Positions 10,335 through 20,790 of a stretch of 64,000 bases of DNA are shown piece by piece. A program made the position numbers and the translations under genes. The stretch lies in contig NZ_JACHYH010000001.1 of assembly GCF_014192715.1 (NCBI RefSeq), forward strand, positions 1,054,001 to 1,118,000, read 5' to 3'. Numbering within the stretch: the stretch's first letter is position 1; every line of letters starts with the position of its first letter. Source of the stretch: Luteibacter sp. Sphag1AF (GTDB lineage Bacteria; Pseudomonadota; Gammaproteobacteria; Xanthomonadales; Rhodanobacteraceae). A model generated the notes under the pieces. The model was not told the DNA's origin, ran no database searches, and worked only from the letters and a program-made list of their open reading frames with translations.

Positions 10335-11243
10335 TCAGACTGCGGCAGCGCCGCCGACGATTTCCGAGATTTCCTGGGTAATCGCTGCCTGACGGGCCTT
10401 GTTGTAGACCAGCGTCAGTTCGTCGATCACCTTGTTCGCGTTGTCCGACGCTGCCTTCATGGCAACCATGCGCGCAGCATGTTCGCTGGCGAGGTTTTCC
10501 AGCGCAGCCTGGTACACGACCGACTCGATGTAACGACCCATCACGTGCTCAAGCACCGTGCGGGCATCCGGTTCGTAGATGTAGTCCCAGTCGTGCGTCT
10601 GCTCGACCTTGACGTTATCGGCACCGGCACCTTCGGCCTTTTCCATTTCCGTCGCCACCAGCTGCAGCGGCAGCAGGGCGTGGACGGTCGGCTTCTGCAC
10701 GATGGTGTTCACGAAGTCGTTGTAAACGAGGAACACGCGATCCAGGCGGTTCTCGGTGTATGCGTCAAGCACCACCTTGATGACGCCGATCAGGTCTTCC
10801 AGCTTCGGACGGTCGCCCAGATGCGTGGCGCTGCCGATCAGATTCACGCCCTTGATGCGGCGGAAGAACTGAACAGCCTTCTGGCCCACGGCGACGATAT
10901 CGACTTCGACGCCCTTGCCCTGCCACTCACGTATCGAAGTGAGCGTGCGGCGGAAAAGGTTGGAGTTGAGGCCACCGGCCAGACCGCGATCGGTCGACAC
11001 CACGAGAAAACCCACGCGCGCAACGTTCGCACGTTCCGTCAGGAACGGATGCGTGAAGTCGGTGCTTGCCTGGGCCACGTGTGCGATGACCTTGCGCATC
11101 AGGCGCGCGTAAGGACGCGACGCCTTCATCATGTCCTGCGCCTTGCGAATCTTCGAGGCCGAGACCATTTCGAGCGCGCGCGTCACCTTGCGCATGTTCT
11201 GCGTGCTCTTGATCTTGGTTTTGATTTCGCGTCCGCTTGCCAT
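10335..11243 (-). CDS. atpG: F1Fo ATP synthase gamma subunit
   Basis: 302 residues from ATG 11243 ([17 protein letters not shown]), the conserved start; a 17-residue upstream extension in the same frame is rejected. The C-terminal [19 protein letters not shown] is the conserved rotor helix. It couples proton-driven c-ring rotation to catalysis. Slightly longer than the usual 285-292 residues because of a loop around [17 protein letters not shown], which is probably a harmless surface insertion. Confidence 0.97.
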   Translation of the reverse strand: MASGREIKTKIKSTQNMRKVTRALEMVSASKIRKAQDMMKASRPYARLMRKVIAHVAQASTDFTHPFLTERANVARVGFLVVSTDRGLAGGLNSNLFRRTLTSIREWQGKGVEVDIVAVGQKAVQFFRRIKGVNLIGSATHLGDRPKLEDLIGVIKVVLDAYTENRLDRVFLVYNDFVNTIVQKPTVHALLPLQLVATEMEKAEGAGADNVKVEQTHDWDYIYEPDARTVLEHVMGRYIESVVYQAALENLASEHAARMVAMKAASDNANKVIDELTLVYNKARQAAITQEISEIVGGAAAV

Positions 11244-11337
11244 CTCGTACTCGCAGTTGGTGATTCGTCGGGTCGTACAGCGTGAATCCGTCACGTTGCC
11301 CGGCAGTGCCGGGCAACCTCAGGTGACGGTTACACCC

Positions 11338-12888
11338 TTACCAGCTGCCCGTCTTCTTGAACTCGTCAGCGGCGGCCTTGAAGGTGGCCTCGATGTCGTT
11401 GTTCCAGTCGCCGGACTTGTCGATCTTGCTCATCAGTTCGCCGTGGTTCGAACGCATGAATGCGTGCAGACCCTTCTCGAACGCGAGCACCTTGTTGACC
11501 GGCAGGTCGTCCAGATAGCCCTTTTCAGCGGCATAGACCGACACGCCGAGCTCGGCGATGGACAGCGGCGAGTACTGCGACTGCTTCATCAGCTCGGTCA
11601 CGCGCTGGCCACGGTCAAGCTGCGCGCGCGTGGCGGCGTCGAGGTCCGAGGCGAACTGGGCGAATGCGGCCAGCTCACGGTACTGGGCGAGCGACAGCTT
11701 CACGCCGCCGGAGAGCTTCTTGATGATCTTCGTCTGCGCGGCACCACCGACGCGGGACACCGAGATACCGGCGTTCACGGGCGGACGGATACCTGCGTTG
11801 AAGAGGTCGGTTTCCAGGAAGATCTGGCCGTCGGTGATCGAGATCACGTTGGTCGGAACGAACGCGGAGACGTCGCCGGCCTGCGTTTCGATGATCGGCA
11901 GGGCCGTCAGCGAACCGGTCTTGCCCTTCACTTCACCGTTGGTCATCTTCTCCACATATTCCTCGCTGACGCGCGAAGCGCGCTCAAGCAGGCGGGAGTG
12001 GAGATAGAAAACGTCGCCGGGGTAGGCTTCGCGACCCGGAGGACGCTTCAGCAGCAGCGAAATCTGGCGGTAAGCCACAGCCTGCTTGGACAGATCGTCA
12101 TAAACGATCAGTGCGTCTTCGCCGCGGTCGCGGAAGTACTCGCCCATGGCGCAACCGGAATACGGTGCGACGTACTGCAGGGCAGCCGCTTCCGATGCCG
12201 ACGCCACGACAACGATGGTGTTTGCCAGCGCGCCGTTCTCTTCGAGCTTGCGCACGACGTTGGCAATCGACGAGCGCTTCTGGCCGATGGCGACGTAGAT
12301 GCACTTAATGCCGGAGTTCTTCTGGTTGATGATCGCGTCGATGGCGACGGCGGTCTTGCCCGTCTGACGGTCACCGATGATCAGCTCGCGCTGGCCACGA
12401 CCGATGGGGATCATCGAGTCGATGGACTTGTAGCCCGTCTGCATCGGCTCATCGACCGACTTACGCCAGATGACGCCCGGCGCAACCTTCTCGATGGGGC
12501 TGGTGCCCACGGCGTCGATCGGACCCTTGCCGTCGATCGGGTTACCCAGCGCGTCAACGACGCGGCCAAGCAGGCCCGGGCCGACCGGCACTTCGAGGAT
12601 GCGGCCGGTGGTCTTGGCGGCATCGCCTTCGCGCAGGTGGGTGTACTCACCCAGCACCACCGCACCCACCGAGTCACGCTCGAGGTTCAGCGCCAGCGCG
12701 AAGGTGTTGTTCGGCAGTTCGATCATTTCGCCCTGCATCACATCGGCCAGGCCGTGGATGCGCACGATGCCGTCGGACACGCTGATGATCGTGCCTTCGT
12801 TGCGTGCCTCGGCGCCGAGCTTGAACTGCTCGATGCGGGTCTTGATCAGCTCGCTGATCTCGGACGGATTCAGTGTGGTGCTGGACAT
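11338..12888 (-). CDS. atpA: F1Fo ATP synthase alpha subunit
   Basis: 516 residues. The P-loop GDRQTGKT is at 172-179 and [14 protein letters not shown]-like signature appears as [17 protein letters not shown] near residue 365. Non-catalytic nucleotide-binding subunit of F1. Sits between atpH and atpG as expected, with normal length and ATG start. Confidence 0.98.
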   Translation of the reverse strand: MSSTTLNPSEISELIKTRIEQFKLGAEARNEGTIISVSDGIVRIHGLADVMQGEMIELPNNTFALALNLERDSVGAVVLGEYTHLREGDAAKTTGRILEVPVGPGLLGRVVDALGNPIDGKGPIDAVGTSPIEKVAPGVIWRKSVDEPMQTGYKSIDSMIPIGRGQRELIIGDRQTGKTAVAIDAIINQKNSGIKCIYVAIGQKRSSIANVVRKLEENGALANTIVVVASASEAAALQYVAPYSGCAMGEYFRDRGEDALIVYDDLSKQAVAYRQISLLLKRPPGREAYPGDVFYLHSRLLERASRVSEEYVEKMTNGEVKGKTGSLTALPIIETQAGDVSAFVPTNVISITDGQIFLETDLFNAGIRPPVNAGISVSRVGGAAQTKIIKKLSGGVKLSLAQYRELAAFAQFASDLDAATRAQLDRGQRVTELMKQSQYSPLSIAELGVSVYAAEKGYLDDLPVNKVLAFEKGLHAFMRSNHGELMSKIDKSGDWNNDIEATFKAAADEFKKTGSW

Positions 12889-12943
12889 GGTCGGTTCCTT
12901 GGGTTGAGCCGCGCTAGCGGCGCCCGGTGCTATGAGAATCTGG

Positions 12944-13477
12944 TTAGTGCGTCAGCGCGCTGGCGAGCCGCTGAAGGCGACCGCGCGCAGAGCCGTCGAT
13001 GACCTGCTCGCCCGTGTCGATGACAACACCGCCAAGCAGCGCCGCGTCCACATGCGTGTCGAGCTCGATCTCGCGCTTGAAGCGGCGCTTGAGCGAGGCA
13101 CGCAGCGACTCGGTCTGGGCGGCATCGAGATCCAGGGCACTGGTGACCCGGACCTTCATGGTCGACTCGGACTCAAGCTTCAGTTCGTCGAACAGCGCGG
13201 CGATTTCCGGCATCAGGTGCAGGCGACCGTTCTCGGCCAGTTCCTCAAGGAACCGCGCGAACGGAGCGTCGTTACCCATGCCTTCGGGAAGATGCAGCGC
13301 GACCAGCTGTGCCGGAAGCACGCGCGGGTCGTTAATCAGGCCGGCCACCCGGACGTCCGCCGCCACAGCGGCAGCGAAGCCAAGGGCACGGGACCAGTCG
13401 GCCAGCGAACCCGACGCATGCGCCACTTCAAAGGCGGCACGTGCGTAGGGGCGGGCAAGGGTGAGAGCCTGGGCCAT
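12944..13477 (-). CDS. atpH: F1Fo ATP synthase delta subunit
   Basis: 177 residues starting [19 protein letters not shown], the typical delta N-terminus. The C-terminal signature is seen as [26 protein letters not shown]. It forms the peripheral stalk contact with alpha and AtpF. The atpF stop lies only 2 bp upstream, consistent with coupled translation. Confidence 0.97.
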   Translation of the reverse strand: MAQALTLARPYARAAFEVAHASGSLADWSRALGFAAAVAADVRVAGLINDPRVLPAQLVALHLPEGMGNDAPFARFLEELAENGRLHLMPEIAALFDELKLESESTMKVRVTSALDLDAAQTESLRASLKRRFKREIELDTHVDAALLGGVVIDTGEQVIDGSARGRLQRLASALTH

Positions 13478-13479
13478 GA

Positions 13480-13950
13480 TCAGATCTCGGCAGCAAGCTG
13501 GTCGAGAAGCGCCTTGTGGGCCGCCGGATCGATTTCGCGCTGGACGATCTTCTCGGCGCCCTTGATGGCAAGTGCACCCACCTGTTCGCGAAGCTGCTCA
13601 CGCGCACGCTGAGCCATCGAAGCGATCTCGTCCTGGGCCTGGGCCTTCAGACGGTTGATCTCTTCCGTAGCTTCGGCACGGGCCTTCTCAAGCAGCTGGT
13701 TACCCTGCTGCTGGGCCTTGTCGATGATCTCGGTAGCCTGCAGACGAGCCTGCTTGATCTCAACGGCGACCTTGGCGTCCGCGTCCTTGAGTTCCGCGCG
13801 GGCACGCTCGGCGGCGGCGAGGCCATCGGCAACCTTCTTCTGACGCTCTTCGATGGCACCGCTGATCTGGGGCCAGATGAACTTGGTGGTGAACCAGACC
13901 AGGATCGCAAAAGAGATCATCTGGCCCAGGAAGGTCATGTTGATTTCCAT
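13480..13950 (-). CDS. atpF: F1Fo ATP synthase b subunit
   Basis: 156 residues from ATG 13950, preceded by GGAGAG; the upstream in-frame extension is not supported. One N-terminal membrane helix ([21 protein letters not shown]) is followed by a long charged coiled coil, the peripheral stalk. The length equals that of the E. coli protein. Confidence 0.97.
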   Translation of the reverse strand: MEINMTFLGQMISFAILVWFTTKFIWPQISGAIEERQKKVADGLAAAERARAELKDADAKVAVEIKQARLQATEIIDKAQQQGNQLLEKARAEATEEINRLKAQAQDEIASMAQRAREQLREQVGALAIKGAEKIVQREIDPAAHKALLDQLAAEI

Positions 13951-14027
13951 GATCTCTCCGTTTACTCCGAACGCGTTTGGACGAACGGTTGCCGTGGCGA
14001 AACGCCACGGCAACGGCGATCACACTA

Positions 14028-14342
<315 letters not shown>

Positions 14343-14391
14343 CTAAACGAAACAGAATGGGACTAAAGGGTCTAACGTCAGTGCTGCGGTG

Positions 14392-15234
<843 letters not shown>

Positions 15235-15600
15235 TCAACCCTTGAATCTGAATGCAAATACATTGACCGCGAAGGCAGCCGCGAGCCCGGTCAAGGCAGC
15301 AAGCGGCGGCAACTTCCAGTAAGCCAGGACCAGCAGAATGCCACCAATGTAGATGATCCATTTCAGGAACATCCCCATCAGCAACCTCCCCGTCGCAACT
15401 GTCGCACTGCCCAGTGTGCTGAAGAATCGCGCGGCGAACAGCGCGTTACCCAAAGCAACTATCAAGGCGCCCGCAAAGGCGGCCAGACCAGCCGACCGTC
15501 CCTGCAGTAAGAATGCGATGCCCACCAACACGGCCACCACCAGCTGCGCGAATACAACGCGCATGGCTAAACGACGACTTGCGGCAAGACTGTTCAGCAA
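15235..15600 (-). CDS. atpI: ATP synthase assembly/accessory protein AtpI
   Basis: 121 residues with four hydrophobic helices. The start is TTG at 15600: GGGAG lies about 7 bases upstream at the right distance, while the first downstream ATG (15564) would lose the first 12 residues and has no visible site. AtpI helps c-ring assembly and is not needed for catalysis. First gene of the operon. A nonstandard start on this accessory gene could keep its level low compared with the structural subunits. Confidence 0.9.
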   Translation of the reverse strand: MLNSLAASRRLAMRVVFAQLVVAVLVGIAFLLQGRSAGLAAFAGALIVALGNALFAARFFSTLGSATVATGRLLMGMFLKWIIYIGGILLVLAYWKLPPLAALTGLAAAFAVNVFAFRFKG

Positions 15601-15672
15601 CGCGAGGCTCCCGTGAGGTTTCGCTCAAAGGCGGCACCAGATGGTTCAACGGGCCACGGTCTAATCTGGAAA

Positions 15673-15702
15673 AGTATACCAGTGCCGCAAACTTGCGGAC
15701 AA
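15673..15702 (-). promoter_or_regulatory. Putative sigma-70 promoter of the atp operon
   Basis: On the minus strand, TTGTCC (15702-15697) is followed after 18 bp by TATACT (15678-15673), placing transcription start about 65 bp before atpI. No other near-consensus pair was seen between atpI and the phasin-like gene. Confidence 0.6.
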
Positions 15703-15774
15703 GCTGCCGGGTGGCGACAAGACACGGCGGCGTGACGAAGATCGCGCCGGACGGGGCACATCGGGGTGGAAAAC

Positions 15775-16098
15775 TCACGCGCCGGGCGTGGGCACCACCA
15801 TGGCGGTCAATGTACCGGCAGTCTGCCGGGCCACATCGAAAATTTCGCCGGCAGCGGCAGTGGCGCGAGCCACGCCATCACGCTGGCAGTCACTTCCCTT
15901 CTCCCACACCGCACGCAACGCATCCGCGTCCTGACACACCACGGCGTCGGCAAAGAGGCCGGCCACCGATCGCGCCTGATCCTCAATGGCCTGCAACTGC
16001 AGGTCGGTCATGCGCTCCAGACCCCGCCACGCCACAGCCTGAGCCTGAGCTGCCTGCTCAACGAATGCGGCAAACGAACGGGTATCAGCGAAAGTCAT
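15775..16098 (-). CDS. Phasin-like protein
   Basis: 107 residues, all predicted helix, Ala-rich, with amphipathic repeats (VEQAAQAQAVAWRGLERMTDL, and AAAGEIFDVARQTAGTL). This matches the general look of the phasin family, which coats polyhydroxyalkanoate granules or other hydrophobic surfaces. No polymer synthase gene is in the window, so the target is unknown. Stands alone between atpI and queD on the same strand. Confidence 0.6.
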   Translation of the reverse strand: MTFADTRSFAAFVEQAAQAQAVAWRGLERMTDLQLQAIEDQARSVAGLFADAVVCQDADALRAVWEKGSDCQRDGVARATAAAGEIFDVARQTAGTLTAMVVPTPGA

Positions 16099-16178
16099 GG
16101 ATCAACCCGAGGGCAGAAGGTGCCCGAGTGTAACGACTGCTGCTGCGGCGCACCATCCGCCTTCCGGCACACAGCCAC

Positions 16179-16541
16179 TCAGAGGTCGGCGATACCGAAT
16201 TCGGCGCCCGAAGTGCAGGTCTCGTGGACCACGACCTTTACCAGGCCCGGCACGTCCACGCGCAGACGCTCGAAAATCCATCGGCACAGATTCTCGCTCG
16301 TGGGATTTTCCAGGCCCTCGATGTCGTTGAGGTAGTGGTGATCCAGGCGGTCGTACAGCGGGGCGAAGCGGGCCTTCAGCTCGGAGAAGTCCATCACCCA
16401 GCCGAAATGCGGATCAACACCACCTTCCACGTGTAGTTCGATCTTGAAGGAATGGCCGTGCAGCCGGGAGCACTTGTGGCCCTCGGGGACGTTTGGCAGG
16501 CGGTGCGCTGCCTCGACGTGGAAAATCTTGAAGATGCGCAT
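16179..16541 (-). CDS. queD: 6-carboxy-5,6,7,8-tetrahydropterin synthase QueD
   Basis: 120 residues. Zinc ligands H13, H28 and H30 and the catalytic C24 are seen in AAHRLPN and [11 protein letters not shown]; the [11 protein letters not shown] and [10 protein letters not shown] blocks complete the family pattern. It converts dihydroneopterin triphosphate to carboxytetrahydropterin, the first committed step to queuosine in tRNA. Its promoter may be TACAAT at 16579-16574 on the minus strand. An inverted repeat lies where its -35 would be. Confidence 0.95.
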   Translation of the reverse strand: MRIFKIFHVEAAHRLPNVPEGHKCSRLHGHSFKIELHVEGGVDPHFGWVMDFSELKARFAPLYDRLDHHYLNDIEGLENPTSENLCRWIFERLRVDVPGLVKVVVHETCTSGAEFGIADL

Positions 16542-16592
16542 GGGTTCGCAATGGCTTACGGAAAACAGCGCCTATTGTACCGGGCGACGACC

Positions 16593-16607
16593 TAGGAAAA
16601 ATTCCTA
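16593..16607. promoter_or_regulatory. Inverted repeat TAGGAA-N3-TTCCTA, candidate operator
   Basis: A perfect 6-3-6 inverted repeat lies between queD (minus) and the LuxR-type regulator gene (plus). Its half-sites resemble those bound by NarL/FixJ/LuxR-type helix-turn-helix proteins such as BvgA (TTTCCTA heptad) and RcsB. It overlaps the place of the -35 of the putative queD promoter and is about 150 bp upstream of the regulator start, so it could control either gene. Confidence 0.45.
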
Positions 16608-16753
16608 AGTGGTATTCACAACACAGTTCTCAATTTCCGCCATTCATGGCGCGAAGTTATGGACTTTTCGCACGGATCGGGATGCAGTGGTATCTTCCGC
16701 AATCTTCTGCGACTCTCGTAAGTTCCCGGTGTCTCGCCGCCACGGAGGCTTCG

Positions 16754-17374
16754 ATGTGCCTGACAATTAACGCGCTGCCTGGTCCGCCGTCACAACACAC
16801 ATGTGGATTGGCAGAAGAAGTGTTTGCCGCCTCGCCGCTACCTTGCCTTGTATGGCGCAGCGACGCAGGCGATGCCGTGATGGTCAACGCGGCATTCGAG
16901 CGGGAGTTCGGTGTGGGCCAGGGCCAGGCTGGACCGGCGTGGCTTTCCGACTGCATGCAGCCTTCCGGCGACGATGGCGAATGCACATATTTGGCAGGAG
17001 GCGCACCTCGCGGCCGTTACCGGGTGACCCGGCAGACGGTAGACCTGTCGCCCACCATCTTCCATGCCGTATTCCTGCAACCGCTGCCCGAGGAGCCCCC
17101 GCTGGGTTACGACCGGGCCCGCGAGGCCCTGACAGCACTGCGCCCCGATGTGTCGCTCACGCCCCGGGAAACGCAGGTACTGGACGGCATCATGCGCGGC
17201 AAGCTCAACAAGGTGATCGCCGGCGAGCTCAACATCAGCCAGAAAACCGTTGAGCTGCATCGTGCCAACCTGATGGCCAAGCTGCGCGTACACAACGTGG
17301 TTGAGCTGACCAGGGCCGTTCTGGACACCGGCCTGAACGCACAACCCACCGCCTCGGCAGCCATGACCGTCTGA
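16754..17374 (+). CDS. LuxR/FixJ-type transcriptional regulator with N-terminal sensor-like domain
   Basis: 206 residues from ATG 16754, which has GGAGG about 6 bases upstream; an earlier ATG at 16646 has no such site. Residues about 20-120 look like a small PAS-like sensor (SPLPCLVWRSDAGDAVMVNAAFEREFG). Residues about 133-195 are a LuxR helix-turn-helix with SLTPRETQVLDGIMRGKLNK and ISQKTVELHRANLMAKL. No receiver domain with phosphorylated Asp is seen, so the signal is probably a ligand or partner. Orphan gene with its own terminator; candidate autoregulator through the inverted repeat upstream. Confidence 0.85.
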   Translation: MCLTINALPGPPSQHTCGLAEEVFAASPLPCLVWRSDAGDAVMVNAAFEREFGVGQGQAGPAWLSDCMQPSGDDGECTYLAGGAPRGRYRVTRQTVDLSPTIFHAVFLQPLPEEPPLGYDRAREALTALRPDVSLTPRETQVLDGIMRGKLNKVIAGELNISQKTVELHRANLMAKLRVHNVVELTRAVLDTGLNAQPTASAAMTV

Positions 17375-17400
17375 CGGCAATACGGATTCACGAACAAAAA

Positions 17401-17426
17401 AACCGCGCCGAAGCGCGGTTTTTTTT
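17401..17426. terminator. Intrinsic terminator, likely bidirectional
   Basis: Stem AACCGCGC with GCGCGGTT (17401-17408 and 17413-17420) and tetraloop CGAA, followed by a T run on the plus strand and preceded by an A run, so it can serve both the regulator gene and the tRNA gene on the opposite strand. Confidence 0.9.
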
Positions 17427-17457
17427 GGCCGGGCAAGCCCGGCGCGGTATCGCTATA

Positions 17458-17534
17458 TGGTGGCTAGAGGCGGGCTCGAACCGCCGACCTCAGCATTATG
17501 AGTGCCGCGCTCTGACCAGCTGAGCTACCTAGCC
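17458..17534 (-). tRNA. tRNA-Met (elongator, anticodon CAT)
   Basis: 77 nt including encoded CCA (17458-17460). The minus strand reads GGCTAGGTAGCTCAGCTGG at the 5' end, anticodon loop CTCATAA (anticodon at 17500-17498), TGGTTCGAGCC-like T-arm (CGGTTCGAGCCCG) and a 7-bp acceptor stem. The body is very close to E. coli elongator tRNA-Met. tRNA-Ile2 with a CAT anticodon is less likely by overall similarity. A weak promoter (TTGAAC at 17608-17603, TTAAAC at 17586-17581) may lie upstream. Confidence 0.93.
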
Positions 17535-17719
17535 GTGGAACCTGGTCGCCATGGGCCTTTCGGCTCAGGGAGGCCGGGCAGTTTAATCGGGGTATCGGTT
17601 CCGTTCAAGTAGCGCCTTGCCGGTTCTTTGTAGGCTATGGTTGAATCGGGCTGCGAGCACACGCTGCCGCGACCTTAGGGACACTTCCCTGGCCGCATGG
17701 CTCCGGGTGAGGAGGCGAG

Positions 17720-18253
17720 ATGATCGACGCTGATGGCTATCGACCGAATGTGGGGATCGTGCTGCTGAACGCGGATGGCCGCCTGTTCTGGGCGCGCCGC
17801 GTGAATCGCGACGGCTGGCAGTTCCCCCAGGGCGGCATGCGCAGCGACGAAACCCCGCTGGAAGCCATGTATCGCGAACTGGAGGAAGAGACCGGCCTTT
17901 CGGCCCATCACGTGGAAGTGCTGGCCGCAACCCGCGGCTGGCTGCGCTATCGGCTGCCCAGCCGGTTTGTCCGCCACCATCAGCGCCCCACCTGCATTGG
18001 CCAGAAGCAGGTGTGGTTCCTGCTGCGCCTCACCGGCAGCGAAGACGCCCTGAAACTGGATGCCTGTGAAAAGCCGGAATTCGACCTGTGGCGCTGGGTG
18101 GATTTCTGGTACCCGGCCAACCATGTGGTGAACTTCAAGCGCCAGGTCTATGAACGCGCATTGCGCCAGTTTGCCCCGATGGTGGAAACGGTCTGCTCTG
18201 TCAGCGTGGGCAACTGCCCGCAGTCAGCCCCTCCGGAACGTGCTGCCGGCTGA
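17720..18253 (+). CDS. rppH: RNA 5'-pyrophosphohydrolase RppH
   Basis: 177 residues, start [17 protein letters not shown] typical of RppH, with a strong GAGGAGGCGAG ribosome site. The Nudix box is complete ([16 protein letters not shown] then LEEETG). Also FPQGG and the C-terminal [16 protein letters not shown] block. It removes pyrophosphate from the 5' end of transcripts to start RNase E decay. The last 20 residues are a variable tail. Stands alone between the tRNA and bfd. Confidence 0.96.
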   Translation: MIDADGYRPNVGIVLLNADGRLFWARRVNRDGWQFPQGGMRSDETPLEAMYRELEEETGLSAHHVEVLAATRGWLRYRLPSRFVRHHQRPTCIGQKQVWFLLRLTGSEDALKLDACEKPEFDLWRWVDFWYPANHVVNFKRQVYERALRQFAPMVETVCSVSVGNCPQSAPPERAAG

Positions 18254-18277
18254 GCCCGCCCGTTCACATTTGCGCGG

Positions 18278-18307
18278 TTGACAATCGTTCGCATTCGCGT
18301 TCAAAAT
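18278..18307 (+). promoter_or_regulatory. bfd promoter with Fur-box-like sequence
   Basis: TTGACA (18278-18283), 18-bp spacer, CAAAAT (18302-18307). The stretch TGACAATCGTTCGCATTC within it has the AATnnTTnnCATT character of a Fur site. The expected start of transcription falls at or next to the bfd ATG (18316), leaving no room for a Shine-Dalgarno. Confidence 0.5.
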
Positions 18308-18315
18308 CCGCCCCC

Positions 18316-18519
18316 ATGTACATCTGCATGTGCAATGCCGTCACCGACCACGCCATCCGCCGCGCCGCGGCTGACGGAGTCCATTCGTTTGCCGATCTCC
18401 AGGCGCGCACCGGCTGTTCCGACTGCTGTGGCACCTGCGAGTCCGAGGCACGCCAGTGCCTGTCCGATGCGGTGAGCGAAGTCCGGGCCTCCCTGTCATT
18501 CGTCCACGTCACAGCCTGA
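18316..18519 (+). CDS. bfd: Bacterioferritin-associated ferredoxin Bfd
   Basis: 67 residues. The four [2Fe-2S] ligands are C4, C6, C38 and C41 (MYICMCN and CCGTC), as in E. coli Bfd; two extra cysteines (C34, C37) lie close by. Bfd gives electrons to bacterioferritin to release stored iron when iron is short. bfr follows after about 110 bp. No ribosome site is seen; see the promoter entry for a possible leaderless transcript. Confidence 0.94.
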   Translation: MYICMCNAVTDHAIRRAAADGVHSFADLQARTGCSDCCGTCESEARQCLSDAVSEVRASLSFVHVTA

Positions 18520-18632
18520 TCCAGGCCGCTTGCTGAGCACCGGCTCGCACAAGCGAACCATGTTCATTCTCGTTTCGCCCTCTCCTTTTTCTCTTGCGTA
18601 TAGTCTGGCCTGAGCTATCAGGGAGATCCCTC

Positions 18633-19112
18633 ATGAAGGGCGACGCGAAGGTTATCGAATTCCTCAACAAGGTCCTCTACAACGAGCTGGCCGCCATCAA
18701 CCAGTACTTCCTGCATTACAGGATGTTCAAGGACTGGGGCTACAACGAGCTGGCTGACCACGAGTACAAAGAGTCGATCGAGGAAATGAAGCACGCCGAT
18801 AAGCTTATCGAGCGCATTCTGTTCCTGGATGGCCTGCCCAACCTGCAGCACCTCGGCAAGTTGCGTATCGGCGAGAACGTGGTCGAAGCCCTTCAGGGCG
18901 ATCTCGATCTGGAAATGGTTGCCACGAAGGACCTGCGCGAGGCCATTGCCTACAGCGAAGGCATCCACGATTTCGTCAGCCGTGACCTCTTCCGCCACAT
19001 CCTGGCCGAGGAAGAAGAGCATATCGACTGGCTGGAAACGCAGTTCAGCGTCATCAAGGACATTGGTCCGGAGCGCTACATGCTCAGCAAGGTCGGCAAG
19101 ATCGAGAGCTGA
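18633..19112 (+). CDS. bfr: Bacterioferritin
   Basis: 159 residues from ATG 18633 (AGGGAGA upstream); an upstream in-frame ATG at 18594 is not used by the family. Di-iron ligands E18, E51 and H54 and the haem ligand M52 are in place ([19 protein letters not shown]), with further Glu/His in [11 protein letters not shown]. It forms a 24-subunit shell storing iron. A TATAGT box at 18599-18604 may be its own -10. Confidence 0.97.
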   Translation: MKGDAKVIEFLNKVLYNELAAINQYFLHYRMFKDWGYNELADHEYKESIEEMKHADKLIERILFLDGLPNLQHLGKLRIGENVVEALQGDLDLEMVATKDLREAIAYSEGIHDFVSRDLFRHILAEEEEHIDWLETQFSVIKDIGPERYMLSKVGKIES

Positions 19113-19124
19113 TCCACGGTTTGA

Positions 19125-19156
19125 GAGGCCCCGCTGCAAAGCGGGGCCTCTTTTCT
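19125..19156 (+). terminator. Intrinsic terminator of bfr
   Basis: A 10-bp perfect stem (GAGGCCCCGC at 19125-19134 with 19141-19150), loop TGCAAA, then TTTTCTT, 12 bp after the bfr stop. Confidence 0.92.
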
Positions 19157-19211
19157 TGACGGGCGCCGAAAGCTGCGGGTATACCTTCACGCCGCCTGCA
19201 CGGAATCGTCC

Positions 19212-19955
19212 ATGGCCTCTACGCCGCCGCCCCGCTTTGTTGTGCGCACGGCCGACGATGTCGGCCGTCAGCGCCGTACGCGGCTGCTTCTGGCCGGAGC
19301 CTGGGCGACAAGCCTGCTGGTTGCCTGCCTCATCACCTGGGCGCTTACCGCCCACACGCCCGCGCTTTCGTCCCATCGCGGACAGATCGCGAAGCTCACC
19401 GCCCGGAACGACGAGTTGCTGCAGCAGCTGGCCAATGTGCAGCGCTCCGGCCAGGTCAGCGACATCGCCACCAAAGAACTCAAACGCAACCTGGCGGAGC
19501 GCGACGAGGAAATCAGCGGACTGCGCACCGACCTCGCCTTCTACTCACGCCTGGTAGGGGGAGGCGCACAGCGGGAAGGTCTGCAGATTCAGGACACCCG
19601 GGTATCCGCCGTCACAGGCACGCCACGGGCCTGGAATATCGTGCTGACACTTACGCAGAACGCCCGGCGCGGCGACGACATCAAGGGCAAGGCGACGCTC
19701 GCCATCGAGGGCATCCGGGGCGACAAGGTCGTGACGCTCGAAGGCAGCGCGCTGGGGGAAACCGGCCAGGGTGACGGCCTCGCGTTCTCGTTCAAATATT
19801 TCCAGCAGGTCCACGGCAGCTTTGTGCTTCCCGCGGACTTCAAACCCACCCGCCTGCGGATCACGGTGACCGCCGACGGCAGCACTCCGGTGACACGCAG
19901 CCTTGCGTGGGCCGAGGTCACTCAAGGCGAAAAGGAAAGCGATGTTCAACGGTAA
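19212..19955 (+). CDS. Membrane-anchored coiled-coil protein (DUF6776-like)
   Basis: 247 residues. One N-terminal membrane helix (LLAGAWATSLLVACLITWAL) is followed by a coiled coil at about 58-110 (IAKLTARNDELLQQLANVQ, LAERDEEISGLRTDLAFYS) and then a beta-rich domain (ending TPVTRSLAWAEVTQ). No catalytic motif. The same arrangement occurs next to bactofilin genes in related bacteria, so a role in positioning the bactofilin at the membrane is plausible but inferred. The 3' end overlaps the bactofilin start by 14 bp, suggesting coupled translation. Confidence 0.65.
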   Translation: MASTPPPRFVVRTADDVGRQRRTRLLLAGAWATSLLVACLITWALTAHTPALSSHRGQIAKLTARNDELLQQLANVQRSGQVSDIATKELKRNLAERDEEISGLRTDLAFYSRLVGGGAQREGLQIQDTRVSAVTGTPRAWNIVLTLTQNARRGDDIKGKATLAIEGIRGDKVVTLEGSALGETGQGDGLAFSFKYFQQVHGSFVLPADFKPTRLRITVTADGSTPVTRSLAWAEVTQGEKESDVQR

Positions 19956-20376
19956 TCGCAAGAACCAGGGCCCCAGCGTCAGCGCGTCCGATACCAGCCT
20001 TATTTCGCGTGGCATGACCATCCGCGGCGACGTGCGCTTCAGCGGCACGCTGCACCTGGATGGCGTCATTGAGGGCTCGATCCATTCCGACGCCGGCGAC
20101 CACAGCGTACTCACCATCAGTGAGACGGGGCGGGTCAATGGCCAGATTCATGTGCCGCATGCGGTCGTCAATGGCCACGTGGTGGGTGATATCGAGGTTT
20201 TTGACCGCCTGGAACTGGCAGCACAGGCCCGGGTGGAGGGCGACGTGCGCTACCAGGTGCTGGAAATGGCCGCCGGCGCCCAGGTCAACGGAAAGATGGC
20301 TCATCGCAGCCCGGAAGCCCCGCGCCATCTCGAAGGGCCGGTCGCCGACGCTGTTCCCGAACTCGCCGAGGCTTGA
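19942..20376 (+). CDS. Bactofilin family cytoskeletal protein
   Basis: 144 residues from ATG 19942, with AAGGAAAG upstream; a 13-residue upstream extension lies inside the previous gene. Residues about 20-120 are the repetitive beta-helix of bactofilins ([47 protein letters not shown]). Bactofilins polymerise without nucleotide and place cell-wall or morphogenesis enzymes. The tail from about 120 is disordered. Coupled to the upstream coiled-coil gene. Confidence 0.93.
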   Translation: MFNGNRKNQGPSVSASDTSLISRGMTIRGDVRFSGTLHLDGVIEGSIHSDAGDHSVLTISETGRVNGQIHVPHAVVNGHVVGDIEVFDRLELAAQARVEGDVRYQVLEMAAGAQVNGKMAHRSPEAPRHLEGPVADAVPELAEA

Positions 20377-20398
20377 CCTCCAGCCAATCGGCGCCATT

Positions 20399-20779
20399 AT
20401 GGTCAGCATGAATAATCCGTTTCCCATGGCCCCCGACTACCGTAGCAGCGGTGCGCCGCTCGTTTTCACCGAAGCCGCCGCCAGCAAGGTGCGCGAGCTG
20501 ATTGAAGAGGAAGGCAACACCAGCCTCAAGCTGCGCGTATATATCAGCGGTGGTGGCTGCTCGGGATTCCAGTACGGATTCACGTTTGACGAAGATCAGG
20601 CCGAAGACGACTTCGCCGTGTCGCGCAATGGCGTCACGCTGGTGGTTGACCCGCTGTCCCTGCAATACCTCACGGGCGCGGAAATCGACTACGCGGAATC
20701 GTTCAGCAGCTCGCAGTTTGTCATTCGCAATCCCAACGCGAAGACGACCTGTGGTTGCGGCTCCTCCTTCAGCGCCTGA
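20399..20779 (+). CDS. erpA: Iron-sulfur cluster insertion protein ErpA
   Basis: 126 residues from ATG 20399; ATG 20408 is an equal alternative. The A-type carrier cysteines are C54, C118 and C120 ([12 protein letters not shown] and TTCGCGSSF). ErpA passes [2Fe-2S] or [4Fe-4S] clusters to target proteins. Follows bactofilin by 22 bp, an arrangement seen in other Xanthomonadales. Confidence 0.95.
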   Translation: MVSMNNPFPMAPDYRSSGAPLVFTEAAASKVRELIEEEGNTSLKLRVYISGGGCSGFQYGFTFDEDQAEDDFAVSRNGVTLVVDPLSLQYLTGAEIDYAESFSSSQFVIRNPNAKTTCGCGSSFSA

Positions 20780-20790
20780 GTGACTTCCCG

